Assembly (NCBI GenBank): GCA_036873135.1 | Contig: JAPTYO010000010.1 | Span: 21,817,772-21,881,771, forward strand | Length of the DNA stretch: 64,000 nucleotides | DNA from: Clarkia xantiana subsp. parviflora | Lineage: Eukaryota > Streptophyta > Magnoliopsida > Myrtales > Onagraceae | Direction: 5' to 3' | In this document: in pieces, positions 39,614 through 52,547 of the stretch | How positions within the stretch are numbered: the stretch's first letter is position 1 | Layout: each line of letters opens with the position of its first letter | Made by a program: the position numbers and the translations under genes | Notes under the pieces: generated by a model | Databases searched by the model: none | The model's input: only the letters and a program-made list of their open reading frames with translations | Told to the model about the DNA's origin: nothing

Positions 39614-39797
39614 TGTTACGAAAGTAGATAGGTAATAAAATAGAGAATTTGAGGATGATCTTACTATCACACATAGGGGCCCTTATATAGGGATTACATT
39701 GAATTGGATATGAAGTAAAATCAATCTATGGAATGTCTAAATAAGGAATATGATATATACACATAATATTAAACATCCACATAATATATTCATAACA
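39614..39797 (-). repeat. E0 3' LTR
   Basis: It starts TGTTACGAAAGTAG and ends TTCATAACA on the plus strand, and has the same length and order as 63512-63695. A TATATAAGGG-like word (CTTATATAGGG on plus) marks the promoter area. Confidence 0.88.
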
Positions 39798-39989
39798 CTC
39801 CCCCTTGGATGTTCATAAAGGAATTGTGCCTCGTTAAACCTTACTAGAAAAAAACTTATTGGGATAAAAATCTAGTGAAGGAAAAAGAGTACACAATTAT
39901 GTGGATCCCTTTTGTAAGCTGCCTCGTTAAAAACCTTACCAGGAAAACCCAGTGGGACAAAACCTTGGTTAAGGGAAAAAGAGTGCAGC

Positions 39990-41216
39990 GTTATAGATTC
40001 TCCCCCTGATGTCGAGATCATATAATATCTTTAAGTCGACGCAATCCAATATTATTCACCAATATTCCAAATGTCGCAATCGGTAAAGCCTCTGTGAAAA
40101 TACCTGCTAAATAACCACTGGACAAATTTGTCGGATGATAACGTCATGTTTCTTTTTAGGATCATGGGTGAAGAATAACTTGAGAGAAATATGTTTCGCC
40201 ATGTCTCCTTTGATGTAACATTATTCTTCAATTTGAGCTATATAACTTGCATTATCCTTATATATACAAAATAATGATACATTTCATTATATAACTTGCA
40301 TTTTGCATAGGCAACTGATTTAAGACTTGATTCTATCCGATAATAAACTCATGTAATTCGTCCATCAGAGATACATAAATATTTTCTTAACATTGTTCAA
40401 ATTTCACTATATTGGAGAAGAACTAAACCTTGCTTATAACAAATAATACATCATGTTCCTTCTACTTAGCAAGATTTATTAGTGCTCATGTAGCACTATA
40501 AAAGGTACTTCTAGACCATTATGTTCTTCGTCAATCTCACGAGGACGAAAACTACATATATCCACATCTTACAATGTTATAATCATTAATATACTCAATA
40601 GACGTGGTTTATCCAAGTAAAATATCTTCAACACATTTTTTTATAGGACAAGAATATTATCAATCAATATCTTAAGTACTCGATCTTTAGGCCGAGTCAA
40701 ACATTTGTCCTTTCAATATAATTTGTCTGAACATTAACATCATCAATAAATTGATTATATTTAAACATTTTTCAGGAGATTCAATATCTTTAAATTCCCC
40801 CCTCACGCGATGCCCTTTTCGGTTATAGCGTGATCATTTCAACTGATCAAATATCAGTTTTATTGATTCATATATTAGCATATGATGCAACTTAGCTCAA
40901 ATGAGATATGCACTGTGAAGAATATACCATAAGCAACATGTACTATTTAAATGGTACAATATATTTATTATTCATTATCCTTGGAAAATATTCCTTACTT
41001 CTAACAGTTTAAATCCTTCTCGGATTTTCACGTGGATTCCACTATCAACTTAGCCACCCAAATAGGCTTTAAGTAATTCATATTATGAGAGGTGTATTTT
41101 TTTGTATGTATTGCCAGCGAAATAATGTATGCGAATGTGATTTCTTTACCAAATGGTCCATATAATAATTGACAGGATTCTGTATATAGTATTTGTACCA
41201 CATGTTATGCGTATAT
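39990..41216 (-). pseudogene. E0 RNase H and end of pol, decayed
   Basis: Reading leftwards, fragments match the copia RNase H C-terminus: a KHISLKLFFTHD stretch at about 40200, an IFTEALPIATF stretch and NNIGLRRLKDII followed by a stop at 40018. The frame shifts between pieces and there are many stops upstream to 41216. The region is AT-rich and cannot make a protein. Confidence 0.7.
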
Positions 41217-41800
41217 TGTAAGCATATGGTGATGGGCGCCGTAATTGGTAGCCCATAATATGTATAGTTTACCTAATGAACTAAGGTAAATCTCACATTA
41301 GGGTAATTGGGGCCAAACGCAAATCCTAATTGACATAGGATGCCCAAAATTGGGCCTCCCCAAATACATAGGCCGGCCGAATTTATGGTTGGGGTAAAGT
41401 GGACTTTTGTCCACTTTACTCCTCCTATAAATAAGAGGTGTTAGGAAAAGTTTAGGGTTAATCATAATTCCCTCACAAGAGAGTTTTAGAGAGAAAAACC
41501 CTCCTCCCACACTAAGGGTTCGGCCGAACCAACATATTCCACCAAGGGTGTGCCAAACTGCTTTCTGAGCAAACTCTCCAGAGATCTGTCCCTGTGCCGA
41601 GAATCGATCAGAGGCTTTGCTGTGGAGTTGCACCACGTAGGGCTTCTCTAACAAGAATCTCTATGGGTCCCGTCCGGAGGATCGCGAACTCCCTCGAGCA
41701 ATGATCTTGGACTACGGTTACTCTTGAGGTATGTGTAAACTTTCCGATGCGTAATTTATATTACTAGCACATACCATGTTTAAGTTTCTGTAGTGATTAC
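41217..41800 (+). repeat. E1 5' LTR, larger part
   Basis: It begins TGTAAGCATATGGTGATGGG and is cut by E2 at ...TAGTGATTAC. Its last 16 bases (TCCCCGTAATCTAACA) lie at 50278-50293. TATAAATAAGAGG at about 41426 is the promoter TATA, also present in the right LTR. The rebuilt LTR would be 600 bp; the right copy is 580 bp. Confidence 0.9.
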
Positions 41801-42402
41801 TGTTGGATTACGGGGACGTAATACTACGGAATGCTAAATGTGTACTTGTAAGTAATCTAATTACGCAGCGGAATAATGTACACATACCTCAATAGTTTTC
41901 CTGCCCAAGAACGTTGTGGAGGGAGTTCTGATCCTCCGGTCGGAACCCGTACAAGTTCTTCGTGAGAAGAATTTCTACGCGGTATAATCTCCACAGCAAA
42001 TCCTCTGATCGATTCTTCAACGGGGACAGAACCTCGGACTGAATGATGGGAAGCAATTTGGCACACCAATGGTGGTGTTAGAGGGCCGGCTGAAATATGC
42101 TTGTAGAGAGAAAGAGATTTCTCTCAAATTACAACTTAGGAGGAGTTGTGATCAAGGTGTGTTTTGGGAGTGACCCCAAGACCTCCTTATATAGTGGGAG
42201 GAGGAGAAAATCATCCTCCCTACTATTAGGGTTTCGACCGAACTATGATGTGGTTGGGAGGCCCAATTTTGGGCCTCCCATGTCACATGGGAATTGGGTC
42301 TGGCCCAATTACCCCTAATGTGACATTTACCTAATTATCTTAGGTAACCACATATATTAACGGGCTACCAATTACGGCGCCACGTCACCATATATGCTAA
42401 CA
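41801..42402 (-). repeat. E2 3' LTR
   Basis: A 602-bp LTR running TGTTAGCATATATGG at 42402 to ATCCAACA at 41801 on the minus strand. The TATA region reads CACTATATAAGGAGG on minus (about 42200). It abuts the E1 LTR directly and in opposite orientation. Confidence 0.9.
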
Positions 42403-43503
42403 GCTCCCACTCGCCGGAATGGGAGGGTGCCTGTTAATGTATTGTCATCCAATAGCATCAACTTCTCAGTCTTCAGTTATTACCTCCATCTCCGAATAGT
42501 TCATACGAGGTTTGCCGTGCGACCGACGGATTCGACGGGCATCGTGCTACTCATCTGTTAGGAGTGTTGTAGCGCCCGCAGAATGTTGATTCCCTTTTGT
42601 AAATCAATCATGTCAAAAATAAAATATGTACCGCACTGTATCTTTGGTCAACTTGATAATTCTCCAATTGCCCAGTTTTCCACATAGGAATACTTCTCCA
42701 GGGCATCCGTACAAGTGTTCACAACCTTCAACAAATATCTGGTTGGTGGCCACCTAGTGAACACAAGAGTCGGTGAATTATAGATGAACATGACCATCCC
42801 CATCGCTTATACCCTTGGTCCAACTCAACCGGTTTCCAAAGACGTGGTCACTTGGCCGTCTTCTTTGGCTCTACGCTTGTACGCCGGGAAGCGAACATTG
42901 AGCTAGACCTTAGGTATAAGTTCTGAGTCTAAGAGGATACTTTGGATGCCTCTTCATAAGACACCCGGGATCAATCACACGCTCAAGGTGAAGAAGTATG
43001 CGCCCTTTGAATCATAAGGATTCTAGCTAGCGCAACCGAGCATGACCCCGTGGTCGTACATGGCAAGCGTAGTATGAAGCACGCGTCGATAGCACACATG
43101 GATAAGCCAGAGGTGGGATCTATCGCATAGTCTTTCATCTGTCCCTGAATGTGATTTTAATGATGGACAGAGTCCAACACGGCGATTTACAAAACGAAGA
43201 TTAAGTCATGCTTTAAGCGTGACCAAGTTATCGTTTCGTTTAACCAGGTTTATCCCCCTGGTTCTTAGCCAATCTTGTTGTGGTAGAGGCCCCCCTCTCC
43301 TACAAGATGACCGTGCCTGTGTGACGAGACAAGGTTCACATTCGACATAATTTTGGTAGAAGAGTTTTACTTCTTCCTACGACTTAGTTTGTAGACCGAA
43401 AAATCTGATGTTATTTATCATTATGACGTCGATAGATCATATACTCAATTTGCAATTCTTTTATTCAATCGAAATATTATTTCAAATGTCAAAATTCCAT
43501 CAC
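42403..43503 (-). other. E2 3' non-coding region
   Basis: About 1.1 kb without an open frame lies between RNase H and the 3' LTR. The matching part of E1 is 58099-59216. This is long for a copia element. It ends in the polypurine tract. Confidence 0.6.
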
Positions 43504-44935
43504 TCATACAAGCCACTTATTAAGCCTATGTAATCCAAGCAGTTTTACGTGCTTTTCAAAAATTTCTCTACGTAATGGCTTAGTTAATGGGTCTGCGACT
43601 ATATTGTTCGTGGACAAGTATTCTAAAGCGATTATATTGTCTTCCACAAATGATTTGGCATAATTGCATTTCACATCAATGTGTTTGGTCCTACTATGGT
43701 ACTTTGGATTCTTAACTGCTGCAATGGCTGCCTGACTGTCGGAGTATACATTCACATGTTTGCTCTTCTTTTCAGTGCCAATTAATGCAGTAAGAAGCCT
43801 TTTCAGCCAGACTGCTTCTTGTACGTTTTTAGAAAGGGCGGCGAATTATGATTCCATTGTAGAAAGCGCGACTCAAGATTGCTTCTTGCTTACCCATGAT
43901 ATGGTAGCATTAGCAAGGAGGAAAACTCCCCCTGTGGTGGACTTACGATCGTCCGGATCGCCACCGTGGTCGGCTTCACTATAACCAGTCAATTCGATTT
44001 GCCTGCCCTTATAGCACAGAACGTAGTCGGCAGTACCTTTCAGATATCTTATAATTCGTTTTACGGCCTTTAAACGTTGATAGCCAGGATCTGATTGGAA
44101 TCTTGCTACTAGGCCGACAGCGTAACAGATGTCCGGCCGAGTACATAGCATGGCGTACATTAGACTTCCCACCATGCTTAGATACTCTGCATTCTTCATC
44201 TGTTCACGCTCCTGCAGGTTCTTCGGGTCATCACGCTTCGACAACGCGCACCCGAACACAACTGGCGTATCCACGGGTTTAGCATCGAGCATTCTGAATC
44301 TTTTCAACTGTTTGTTGATATATGATTCTTGAGATAGACACAATCTCCGGGTGGCACGATCTCGGGCAATTTTAATGCCTAAGATGTATGTGGTCTCTCT
44401 CATGTCTTTCATCTCAAATGCTGATGATAACCAGAACTTTGATTTGTTCATGAAACTCACATCGTTTGCAGCAATAAGTATGTCATCTACGTATAAGGTT
44501 ATGATGACATATTTAGACCCGGAGGTCTTGGTGTAAACGCAGGGATCCTCGTGAAGATTCATGAATCCGTTTCCAACGATTTCCTCGTGGAATCTGCGAT
44601 ACCATTGCCGAGACGATTGTTTAAGACCGTAAATAGATCTTTGGAGTTTGCAAACTTTACGTTCTTTTTCCAGGAGTAATAAAACCCTCTGGCTGCTCCA
44701 TATAGATCTCTTCCTACAGGTTTCCATGGAAAATGCGGTTTTTAACATCCATTTGATGCAGGCTCGTGATCGAGGCTTGCAATAAGGGCAAGGATGGCCC
44801 TAACTGTGGTGTAACACACAGTTGGTGAGTATGTTTCATCAAAGTCCTCTCCGTGAATTTGGGTATATCCTTTCGCAATCGTTCGAGTTTTGCACCACTC
44901 AAATTTTCCATCAGTAGTGAATTATAAAATTTCAC
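43504..44935 (-). pseudogene. E2 reverse transcriptase and RNase H, broken
   Basis: Reading leftwards, the RT N-terminus (a decayed SLHQMDVKNRIFHGN stretch at about 44760) is followed in another frame by a long open part (44748-43873) with YGLKQSSRQWYRRFHE, the catalytic YVDDI, LGIKIARDRA, and MVGSLMYAMLCTRPDICYAV. RNase H follows: KSTTGG at the start, a frame break near 43870, then SDSQAAIAAV and ADPLTKPL to a stop at 43504. Domain order is copia-type. At least two frame breaks make it inactive. Confidence 0.9.
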
Positions 44936-46713
44936 TTTCTAGCTCTGTGGTTAGCAGGTTAATCAACTGAAGACCAAAACCGAATATGTTCTAATTTAGG
45001 CATTTTCATCCTCCATTGTTTTCTTCCATTCCAACGTTTGAGGTTCTTCCAATACTTGTTGAACCGTCACTTGTTCGTGAACGAATGTCTCACTTGATGG
45101 GATACTTCTTAAAAGAAGCTCGTTGCCTTAGACTAAGTCTAGGCTTGATAATCTCATCTTAAGTCTGATCGTTACTCCCACTCGGAATAATGTTTCTTTT
45201 CAGAGCATTAATCCTACTGGGAACAATGGCGGTGCTTGAACTTTTGGTCTACAACTTTCTTAGAATGACCTATTGGTCTCAGGATTTTACCTCTGAGATT
45301 TATTCCTTGATCATTAGGATCTGGAATCAAGTTAGTCATTTCCTCCCACTAGGAATAATGGGTAGTTGCGACGACTATTGGATTTTCATCCAATGGTTCA
45401 GCATTATGATTATCAGGTCCGACTTGATTCACATTAACATTTAGTGATGATTATGTGAGGGGGAGTGAGCCCTCCCACTGGATTTATTATGAGGACGTTT
45501 CCATCATCATTTACCATGTCATTCACTAATGCATTCACTAATGCTATATCATTCTCCCACTCGAAGTAAGTGGGACCTGAGAATCTCAGTTACCCATTTT
45601 AATTCGATCGGTACTTTATTTTGTTTCGTTCCGCAAAGTATTGGAAATTCATCCTTAAATTTCTATAATGTGTCATGTTCGACCACGTTACCATTAATCC
45701 AAGCTAATCTCAAACTTGTATTCTTTAAGAGTAGACCGTAATCTTGATAAATACATGTTTAATGTGCAAATTAATGCTGTTTATTGATAAGGTTTCACCC
45801 GTATCATTTCTTAGCTTTTAAGGTAGCGCTCCAACCGATTTTATTGGAACACAGTGTTACATTAATATGAATTTAATTTCATTCCGTAGGAATAATTAAT
45901 GTTGAGTTCTAACATAATGTAATTTTAAACTATGTTTCTCGAAGTATTTAATATTATGATTGCTTAGCCAAACTTTTCGTTAAAGGCCTATAGTGGGAGT
46001 GTGATTTTACTGACTACTTCCTTTCGTTTATCAACTCATCCAGAGACTTATCCACCTCATGGACTATGCATTTGAGCTTCTGCTTAATGTTATAGTTGAT
46101 GTACTACTTGATCGCAGTAGCATTAAAGCGTACTTCTAACCATGGTAGTCATCAATGAGTTATTTCCATAGGGTTATAAACGAAAATTCAGCATTCATTC
46201 ATTAAAACACTTCATTATTAAATTTGTACTTCAAAACGATGTGTTTCGTCTCTCGAGGCACAAGCGCGTACGGCGCATAAAACCAGTTTTATCCTGTGGT
46301 TTATATCGTTTCGTTTCCAAATTTAATTTAATTTAATCGGGTTTTCATGCACATTAACCGGAGAATTTATCATTTAATGGAGTACTCAATAGTAAATAAG
46401 GATGTATTAGCAATGTGTTGAATAACGTTAATAATAAGATTAAAACGATCGATGATAAATTCAATACTCAACTTAAGTATTCTCGAATACTTAGGAAAAA
46501 TAATATAATCCTTTACGGAACTTATTTGAGAGTATCTCAAAATAAAAGTCAAGAAGTTTTAGCAATTTTTAAAGATAAAAATCTCTCATTCTATCTTTAT
46601 TCTACCGGGGCATCCTTGATCAGGTCGTTGCTTCTGTTTCTCGGTTCTGTAATTCAAAAGAAAAATGAATTACTCTCGAGTGTTTAGAAGCGGAAGAGAA
46701 TGAATGATTTTCA
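44936..46713 (-). other. E2 gag-RT interval without recognisable protease or integrase
   Basis: A normal copia element has protease and integrase here (about 1.8 kb). No HHCC zinc finger or DDE-integrase motif was seen in any frame. Stretches with repeated GTGGGAG words (45170-45570) match the same interval in E1 (56030-56490). The region is AT-rich with many stops. Confidence 0.55.
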
Positions 46714-47532
46714 TCATCTTTTCTCTTTGTGTACCTTAGGAGGATTGGTACAGGCAGCAGCCAGGTGTCTTTTTACACCACACCTAAAACACGTTCGAGT
46801 TTCCTCTTTTCGTGTTTGTTTTGCTTGCCTTTTCTTGCCACCAGTTTGTTTGCGTTTAAACTTTTTCTGGGTTTTGTTTGCCACAAACTTCTCAGTTTTA
46901 TTCTGAGGACTTTTGTCATTTCTCTTGCGCTTCCCCTTTCGTTCGGCTGGCACGGAGGATGCAATATGCATTTTAGACCTAGACTTTTCAGCCCTGAGTC
47001 TATCCTCCTCCAGCTCAAGATGAACTTGCACCTTCTCGAGGGTGTCGAGATGGGTGGCATGCGTAAGGCTCATTTTCATGATGCTCCAAGAGTTGGGTAA
47101 AGAGCGGATCATGTAATTGATCTGTTGTTCCTCAGACAGATTTTCACCTACTTGCTTGAGTTCAGCGATCAAGTTACACACATGCATAACATGATCCTTC
47201 ATCGTATGCTTGTGATTCATTTATAGGAGTCAAGAGCGATGTTTAACGATCGCTTTTGGGCTATGGTGTAAACATCGAATGTTGCCTTAAGACCATCCCA
47301 GAGGTAACAAGGTGGAACGAACATCATGATCTTTGACATCCCATTCATCATAGAATGTCTTTTGCTCTTCCGTGAGGTCTCCCTCAGGTCTAGTTTGTTT
47401 TGTGGTCAAATGATCCAGACCTCTTATTTCAGAAATTATCATCTTAACTCGTTTATTCCATATATTATAATTACTACTATTCAACATTATTCCCTTGTTC
47501 AACTGGGAAATGACATTGCTAGTTGCAGCCAT
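46714..47532 (-). pseudogene. E2 gag, broken
   Basis: It starts MAATSNVISQLNKG at 47532 and shows the copia UBN2-type gag with YNIWNKRVKM and FYDEWDVKD. The frame breaks near 47290, where E1 is longer, so a piece is deleted. It resumes as MNHKHTMKDHV (47220) through SLPNSWSIMKM to a basic tail with one CCHC knuckle, CFRCGVKRHLAAAC (about 46800-46755). Confidence 0.88.
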
Positions 47533-48519
47533 CGATACTAACACAATGATAATTATGCTAAGTTAGGGAGATGAATAACATTTTGACATAATTGCAAACA
47601 TCATATCATCTATTAAGATGGAATACGAAGAATAGTGATCCTTCAGTCACTAAACCAAACCGACCGCCAGTAAACCGAGGGAAGGGGTGTTGTGAAAGAG
47701 TTCACACTATTGTCGTCTTCAATCCAATAGATCGGTCTTTTGAAAACAGTTATTATATTGCAAATTACCGGAACGAGAATTTTCAAATAAGCATACCCGA
47801 TCTTGGCTTTCCCATGACCCTTTTTTATTTGTAAAATTATCCGATAATTTACGCATGCATAATACTCAATCACGCCATAAACATCGAACAAACCAAAACA
47901 ACATGCTTACGCGTCATGCGTCTAATGTTCCTTAGCACACATAATTCTACTTAAAAGTAAATTACCACATGCTTTCATTCATGAACATTCTAGCATACGT
48001 GTCAAAACATGCAACTTCCGCATACATCATGCATAATTGGCGACTGGTATTTTCAGTTTTAAAAACGTTTTGTAAATATTAGAGGCTGACTTGCAATTCA
48101 TGCTTACAATCAATCATGCGAAATTTCTAGACATGGATTCTAGGCAATTTCAATCAGCATAGCATGTCTATCCTATTGCGCATACCATATATTTAAATCC
48201 CAGAGCTCAATGCTCGCAGTTTATTATTCAGCTAGCTTGACTAAGTCAAGACGACATTTCTAATATATGTTGTAGAAAGTAAACAATTGCAATTCAGCCT
48301 ACTAATTTAATCCAGTCCAAAACATGCATATCCGAGATCCATCCCCATAATCGTAACCAGGTATTAGGGTTTTATCCGAAAACGTGTTAAAACGTAAACC
48401 CTAAGAGCACTGTTTAGGTTAACTTTTAAAGTTCGAAAATATTTTGGATTTAAAATTTGACATCCTATTTTATTAAACATTTAAAATTTCTAAAAAAATT
48501 TAAATTTGGTTCGGTCCAA

Positions 48520-48770
48520 TTTAAAATCCTGTCTGAGTCGGTCCGATTTTAAAAATCCGGTTTGGTCCGAAACGGTTCAATAAAATAAGATTGTGGTTCG
48601 GTTCATCACTCGAAACCGGTTCGGTTTAGATTCACTTAGTTACTTTGGTCCGACCCGACCCGACTAGGTCGACCCGATTAAGAAAAACCCGGATTGGTTT
48701 AACCCGTTCCGGTTTTGCAAATTGGACCGGCCCAATAAACCCATAGGGTTCGGCCGAAATATATCTTGTG
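48520..48770. repeat. Degenerate GGTTCGGTCC-type short repeats in the E2 leader
   Basis: Many variants of CCGGTTCGGT, GGTTCGGTCC and CCCGACCCGA follow each other without a fixed period. The E1 leader holds the inverse-orientation counterpart at 52780-53045. Confidence 0.7.
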
Positions 48771-48970
48771 GGCTAAGAAGGGTTTTAAAATCCACTAAAA
48801 ACTTAACTTAGCCACCAAGAAATATTAATTATTTAAAATAATTTCCAATATTGCATATATACATATATTTATATTTCGACACAATAATTAAGTAACATAT
48901 ATATAAATATTGTCAAGATTTATCTAGAAGATGTAAATCAATTTACAATATATATATATATAATTTTCGG

Positions 48971-48971
<1 letters not shown>

Positions 48972-49052
<81 letters not shown>
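48972..49052. repeat. (AC)n(AT)n microsatellite
   Basis: About 15 CA units followed by about 25 AT units. The reverse reading would be (TA)n(TG)n. It is part of the E2 leader; runs of AT at 52550 and 52650 in E1 are comparable but lack the AC part. Confidence 0.95.
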
Positions 49053-49056
<4 letters not shown>

Positions 49057-49659
49057 CAAATATATCTTTAGGGATTAAAATATATGTTGACAATATTTTT
49101 CTTAATCCTTTTAAGTAACTAAATCCTATCAATATATCTCTATACTTATCTTTTAGCTAAATATATTGATAGTTTATATATTTTACTATATAATGTGAAT
49201 CTTTCATTATCTTCCAATTTATAAATATATTGTCTCCTTTTAATAAAATTAAAATATGGTAACAAATATATCTATTATGTTAGGTCGGCCGAATTTTACT
49301 ACTTGCACCCTAAGAAATTAATAATTCACCTAGGGTTTCGGCCAGAACACCAAAAATTGGAAAAATTGTCAAATTTTAAGATCAAATACTATTATGATCA
49401 TGAATCCAAAAAGTGTTCTTGATAAAACTCATCGTGTTCTTGAAGATCATGAACATCAAACTTAAATTTAAACAAGAATTTTCGGTTTTGATCTATGAAA
49501 ACATGTAAATTCCGAAAATTTTAAGTTTTTAAAGATCAAACATATTAAATTTGTTTAAAAATTTTGGATTACTCATGGTGTGTTCATCATAAAAATTTCG
49601 GTTTTTATAAAATTTTCAAGAACATCAGTTTATCAAAATTTCAAGAACTCCTAACACAA

Positions 49660-49671
49660 GCTCTGATACCA
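49660..49671 (-). other. E2 primer-binding site
   Basis: TGGTATCAGAGC on the minus strand, one base from the 5' LTR, complements the 3' end of plant initiator Met-tRNA. Confidence 0.9.
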
Positions 49672-49672
49672 C

Positions 49673-50272
49673 TGTTGGATTACAGGGACGTAATACTACG
49701 AAATGCTAAACGTGTACTTGTAAGTAATCTAATTACGCGGCGGAATAATGTACACATACCTCAATAGCTTTCCTGCCCAAGAACGTTGTGGAGGGAGTTC
49801 TGATCCTCCGGTCGGAACCCGTACAAGTTTTTCGTGAGAAGAAGTCCTACGCGGTATAAGCTCTACAGAAAATCCTCTGATCGATTCTTCAACGGGGACA
49901 GAACCTTGGACTGAATGCTCGGAAGCAATTTGGCACACCATTGGTGGTGTTAGAGGGCCGGCCGAAATATGCTTGTAGAGAGAAATGAATTTCTCTCAAA
50001 TCACAACTTAGGAGGAGTTGTGATCAAGGTGTGTTTTGGGAGTGACCCCAAGACCTCCTTATATAGTGGGAGGAGGAGAAAATCCTCCTCCCTACTATTA
50101 GGGTTTCGGCCGAACTATGATGTGGGTGGGAGGCCCAATTTTGGGCCTCCCATATCACATGGGAATTGGGTATGGCCCAATCACCCCTAATGTGACATTT
50201 ACCTAATTATCTTAGGAAACCACATATATTAACGGACTACCAATTACGGCGCCACGTCACCATATGCTAACA
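49673..50272 (-). repeat. E2 5' LTR
   Basis: A 600-bp LTR matching 41801-42402 almost throughout, with small differences (for example GATGTGGTTGG versus GATGTGGGTGG). Confidence 0.92.
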
Positions 50273-50306
50273 ATTACTCCCCGTAATCTAACAGTGGTAT
50301 CAGAGC
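50273..50306 (+). other. End of E1 5' LTR and E1 primer-binding site
   Basis: ATTAC (target duplication of E2) plus TCCCCGTAATCTAACA is the lost tail of the E1 5' LTR. After one G comes TGGTATCAGAGC (50295-50306). This proves that E2 cut the LTR of E1. Confidence 0.92.
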
Positions 50307-50938
50307 CTTTGTTAGGAGTTCATGATTTTGATAAATTGGTGTTCTTGGAGTTTTAAAATTTTCGGACTGAATTTTTAAAAGGGAATTTAAATTTTTGAAT
50401 TTTTAAGTTCAAGGGTGGTCCGAAATTTTCATGTTCTTGGTTAAATTGATGTTCATGATCTTCAAGAAAATTGTGATATTTATCAAAATCAAACATTGGA
50501 TTGTAGATCTTATTAAAATTTGATCTTACAATTTGACCACTTGTACCCAATTAGTGTTTGTGTCGAAATTTTAATTATGTTTCAAAGTAAAATTTTAATT
50601 TCTTGGCCATCAAGTTAGATGTTTCGGCACATACATATAAAATTGTTTAAAATTATATTGTTTACCATATTTTAATTTTTGATTAGGGTAACAATATATT
50701 TATAATTGGGAACATAAGGATAGATTCACAATAATATATAGAAATATATATCACTATCAATATATCTAAATATTTAAATAGGGTTATAGATATTATTGAT
50801 ACATTTAGTTACCTAAAAGATTGAGAAAATATATTGTCAGTTATTTTTTTCCCTATTAAAGATATTGACAATAAATAAATATATATAATATATACAGAAC
50901 CCGAATTTTTACATATATATATTTATAATGTCACGTGC

Positions 50939-52547
50939 CTGGAAAACTGGTGCTAGTTGGAGCACACCCAACGTCTACTACTTCTAGAGTAGCTTTTGTA
51001 AATAAAGCTCTTTAGGGGGAGTAGTAGTTGGAAGCCAGGACAGGACATGATGGATGTGGATCTCTCCCCTCCCCCCCCCCCCCCCATATATGGGGTGTCG
51101 CTTACAAGCCAATGGCTGGTTTCCAATGTCCTAGTTGTTATCGGTAAAACGTTGCATATCCTCCGGGATCCTGCTGGTTCGGGAGCTAATGCCGCTCTCC
51201 CGATGATGGCCAGGGCAGGCCGAAAACCAGTTAAGCTGCTCTCCGGGGCAAAGACCCCTAACCACGACCCGTTCCGTCCATATGCGCAGTGCGAGTTGGG
51301 CTTCGAGAACTGATATTGGGAGAGAACAGGGCTGATCCGGACGTGGGAGTGCCGGATGCCCCGCGGGCGTATTTCGCTGGGAGCGTGGAAAGCTCCAAGC
51401 CCGTGACAAGTGGTATCAGAGCAAAGTTTTCGATCGTTCCATGGGATCTTCAAGATAGAAGAATTAGTGTTGCGGATTCTGAACGATAGTGGTTGTTGCT
51501 TTACCACGAAATGCTATTGAGTGGCGCGGCTCGGAAGCCTTAAAGAACAAGGTGGGCCTTCACTCCGGAGTTCGGTGTTGTGCGCTGATATGGGACAATC
51601 GCACATATATTGGCTTGTTACGGAACTTGAAGGAGGAGTGTTCGATAAGGAGGAATGAGTTGCGTTGCTGTGCAGATCACTGCAGGAAGAGCGGAAGCAA
51701 GTTGTGGACTCAACTTGTCTATACCCAAATGAGCGAGTGATGATATCGACTGCAGGAAGGGTGGATGCAAGTTGCCAAGTAGCGTGCCCATGGGGTGGGA
51801 AGTCTCTTAGGCTGGATTGCCGTTTCTCTAGATTGAGGAGGGAGACATTTTCACGAGATCGTAGTGGTGGCTCACGTGGATTCGTGGCTGTGCCCAACGA
51901 TTGAAGTTGATTTTCTCAAACGAGGAGTCAATGCGCAAAAAGCAACTCCGACCATACTCAAGAAAGCAGAAGATGTTGATGGCATGGTGAAGTGTGTCCT
52001 GCTGTGGAAGAATCGAAGATTCCTTTGAAGACAGCGGACGAACGCAACGAGGGCGTTGCGTTGGTTGGGTGGGGGAGAATGTCACGTGCCTGGAAAACTG
52101 GTGCTAGTTGGAGCACACCAAACGTCTACTACTTCTAGAGTAGCTTTTGTAAATAAAGCTCTTTAGGGGGGAGTAGTAGTTGGAAGCCAGGACATGACGT
52201 GATGGATGTGGATCTCTCCCCCCCATATATGGGGTGTCGCTTACAAGCTAATAGCTGGTTTCCAATGTCCTGATTGTTATCGGTAAGACGTTGCATATCC
52301 TTCGGGATCCAGCTGGTTCGGGAGCTAATGTCGCTCTCCCGATGATGGCCAGGGCATGCCGAAAACCAGTTAAGTTGCTCTCCGGAGCAAAGACCCCTAA
52401 CCACGACCCGTTCCGTCCGTTTGCGCAATGCGAGTTGGACTTCGAGAACTGATCTTGGGAGAGAACAGGGCAGATCCGGACGTGGGAGTGCCGGATGCCC
52501 CGCGGGCGTATTCCGCTGGGAGCGTGGAAAGCTCCAAGCCCGTGACA
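50939..52547 (+). mobile_element. Miniature non-autonomous LTR element in the E1 leader
   Basis: Two near-identical LTRs (50939-51408, 470 bp; 52080-52547, 468 bp) run TGTCACGTGCCTGG...CCCGTGACA. Between them is an internal part of only 671 bp that starts with the primer site TGGTATCAGAGC (51411-51422) and ends with a polypurine tract GGTGGGGGAGAA. No gag or pol domain was recognised. LTR ends and primer site resemble chromovirus-type gypsy elements, so it may be a deleted derivative moved by such a partner. Flanks read TATAA and AGATA, so a target duplication is not evident. Confidence 0.85.

Larger units (their letters stand above)
47533..49659 (-). other. E2 5' leader, 2.1 kb, non-coding
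   Basis: The unusually long leader between the primer site and gag holds a CCGGTTCGGTT-rich block at 48520-48770 and a microsatellite at 48972-49052. The same layout occurs in E1. No gene is recognised. Confidence 0.6.
41801..50272 (-). mobile_element. E2: Ty1-copia element inserted in the E1 5' LTR
   Basis: An 8472-bp element with LTRs at 41801-42402 and 49673-50272, flanked by a perfect 5-bp target duplication ATTAC (41796-41800 and 50273-50277). The primer site TGGTATCAGAGC lies at 49671-49660 on the minus strand, and the polypurine tract GGCGAGTGGGAGC precedes the 3' LTR. LTR, gag and RT are clearly related to E1, so both belong to one family. E2 is the younger of the two because it sits inside E1. 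gag has frame breaks and no protease or integrase was found. Confidence 0.92.

Noticed and set aside
48938..49132. Open frame with long Ile-Tyr and Cys-Val runs
   Set aside because: It is the translation of the (AC)n(AT)n microsatellite.
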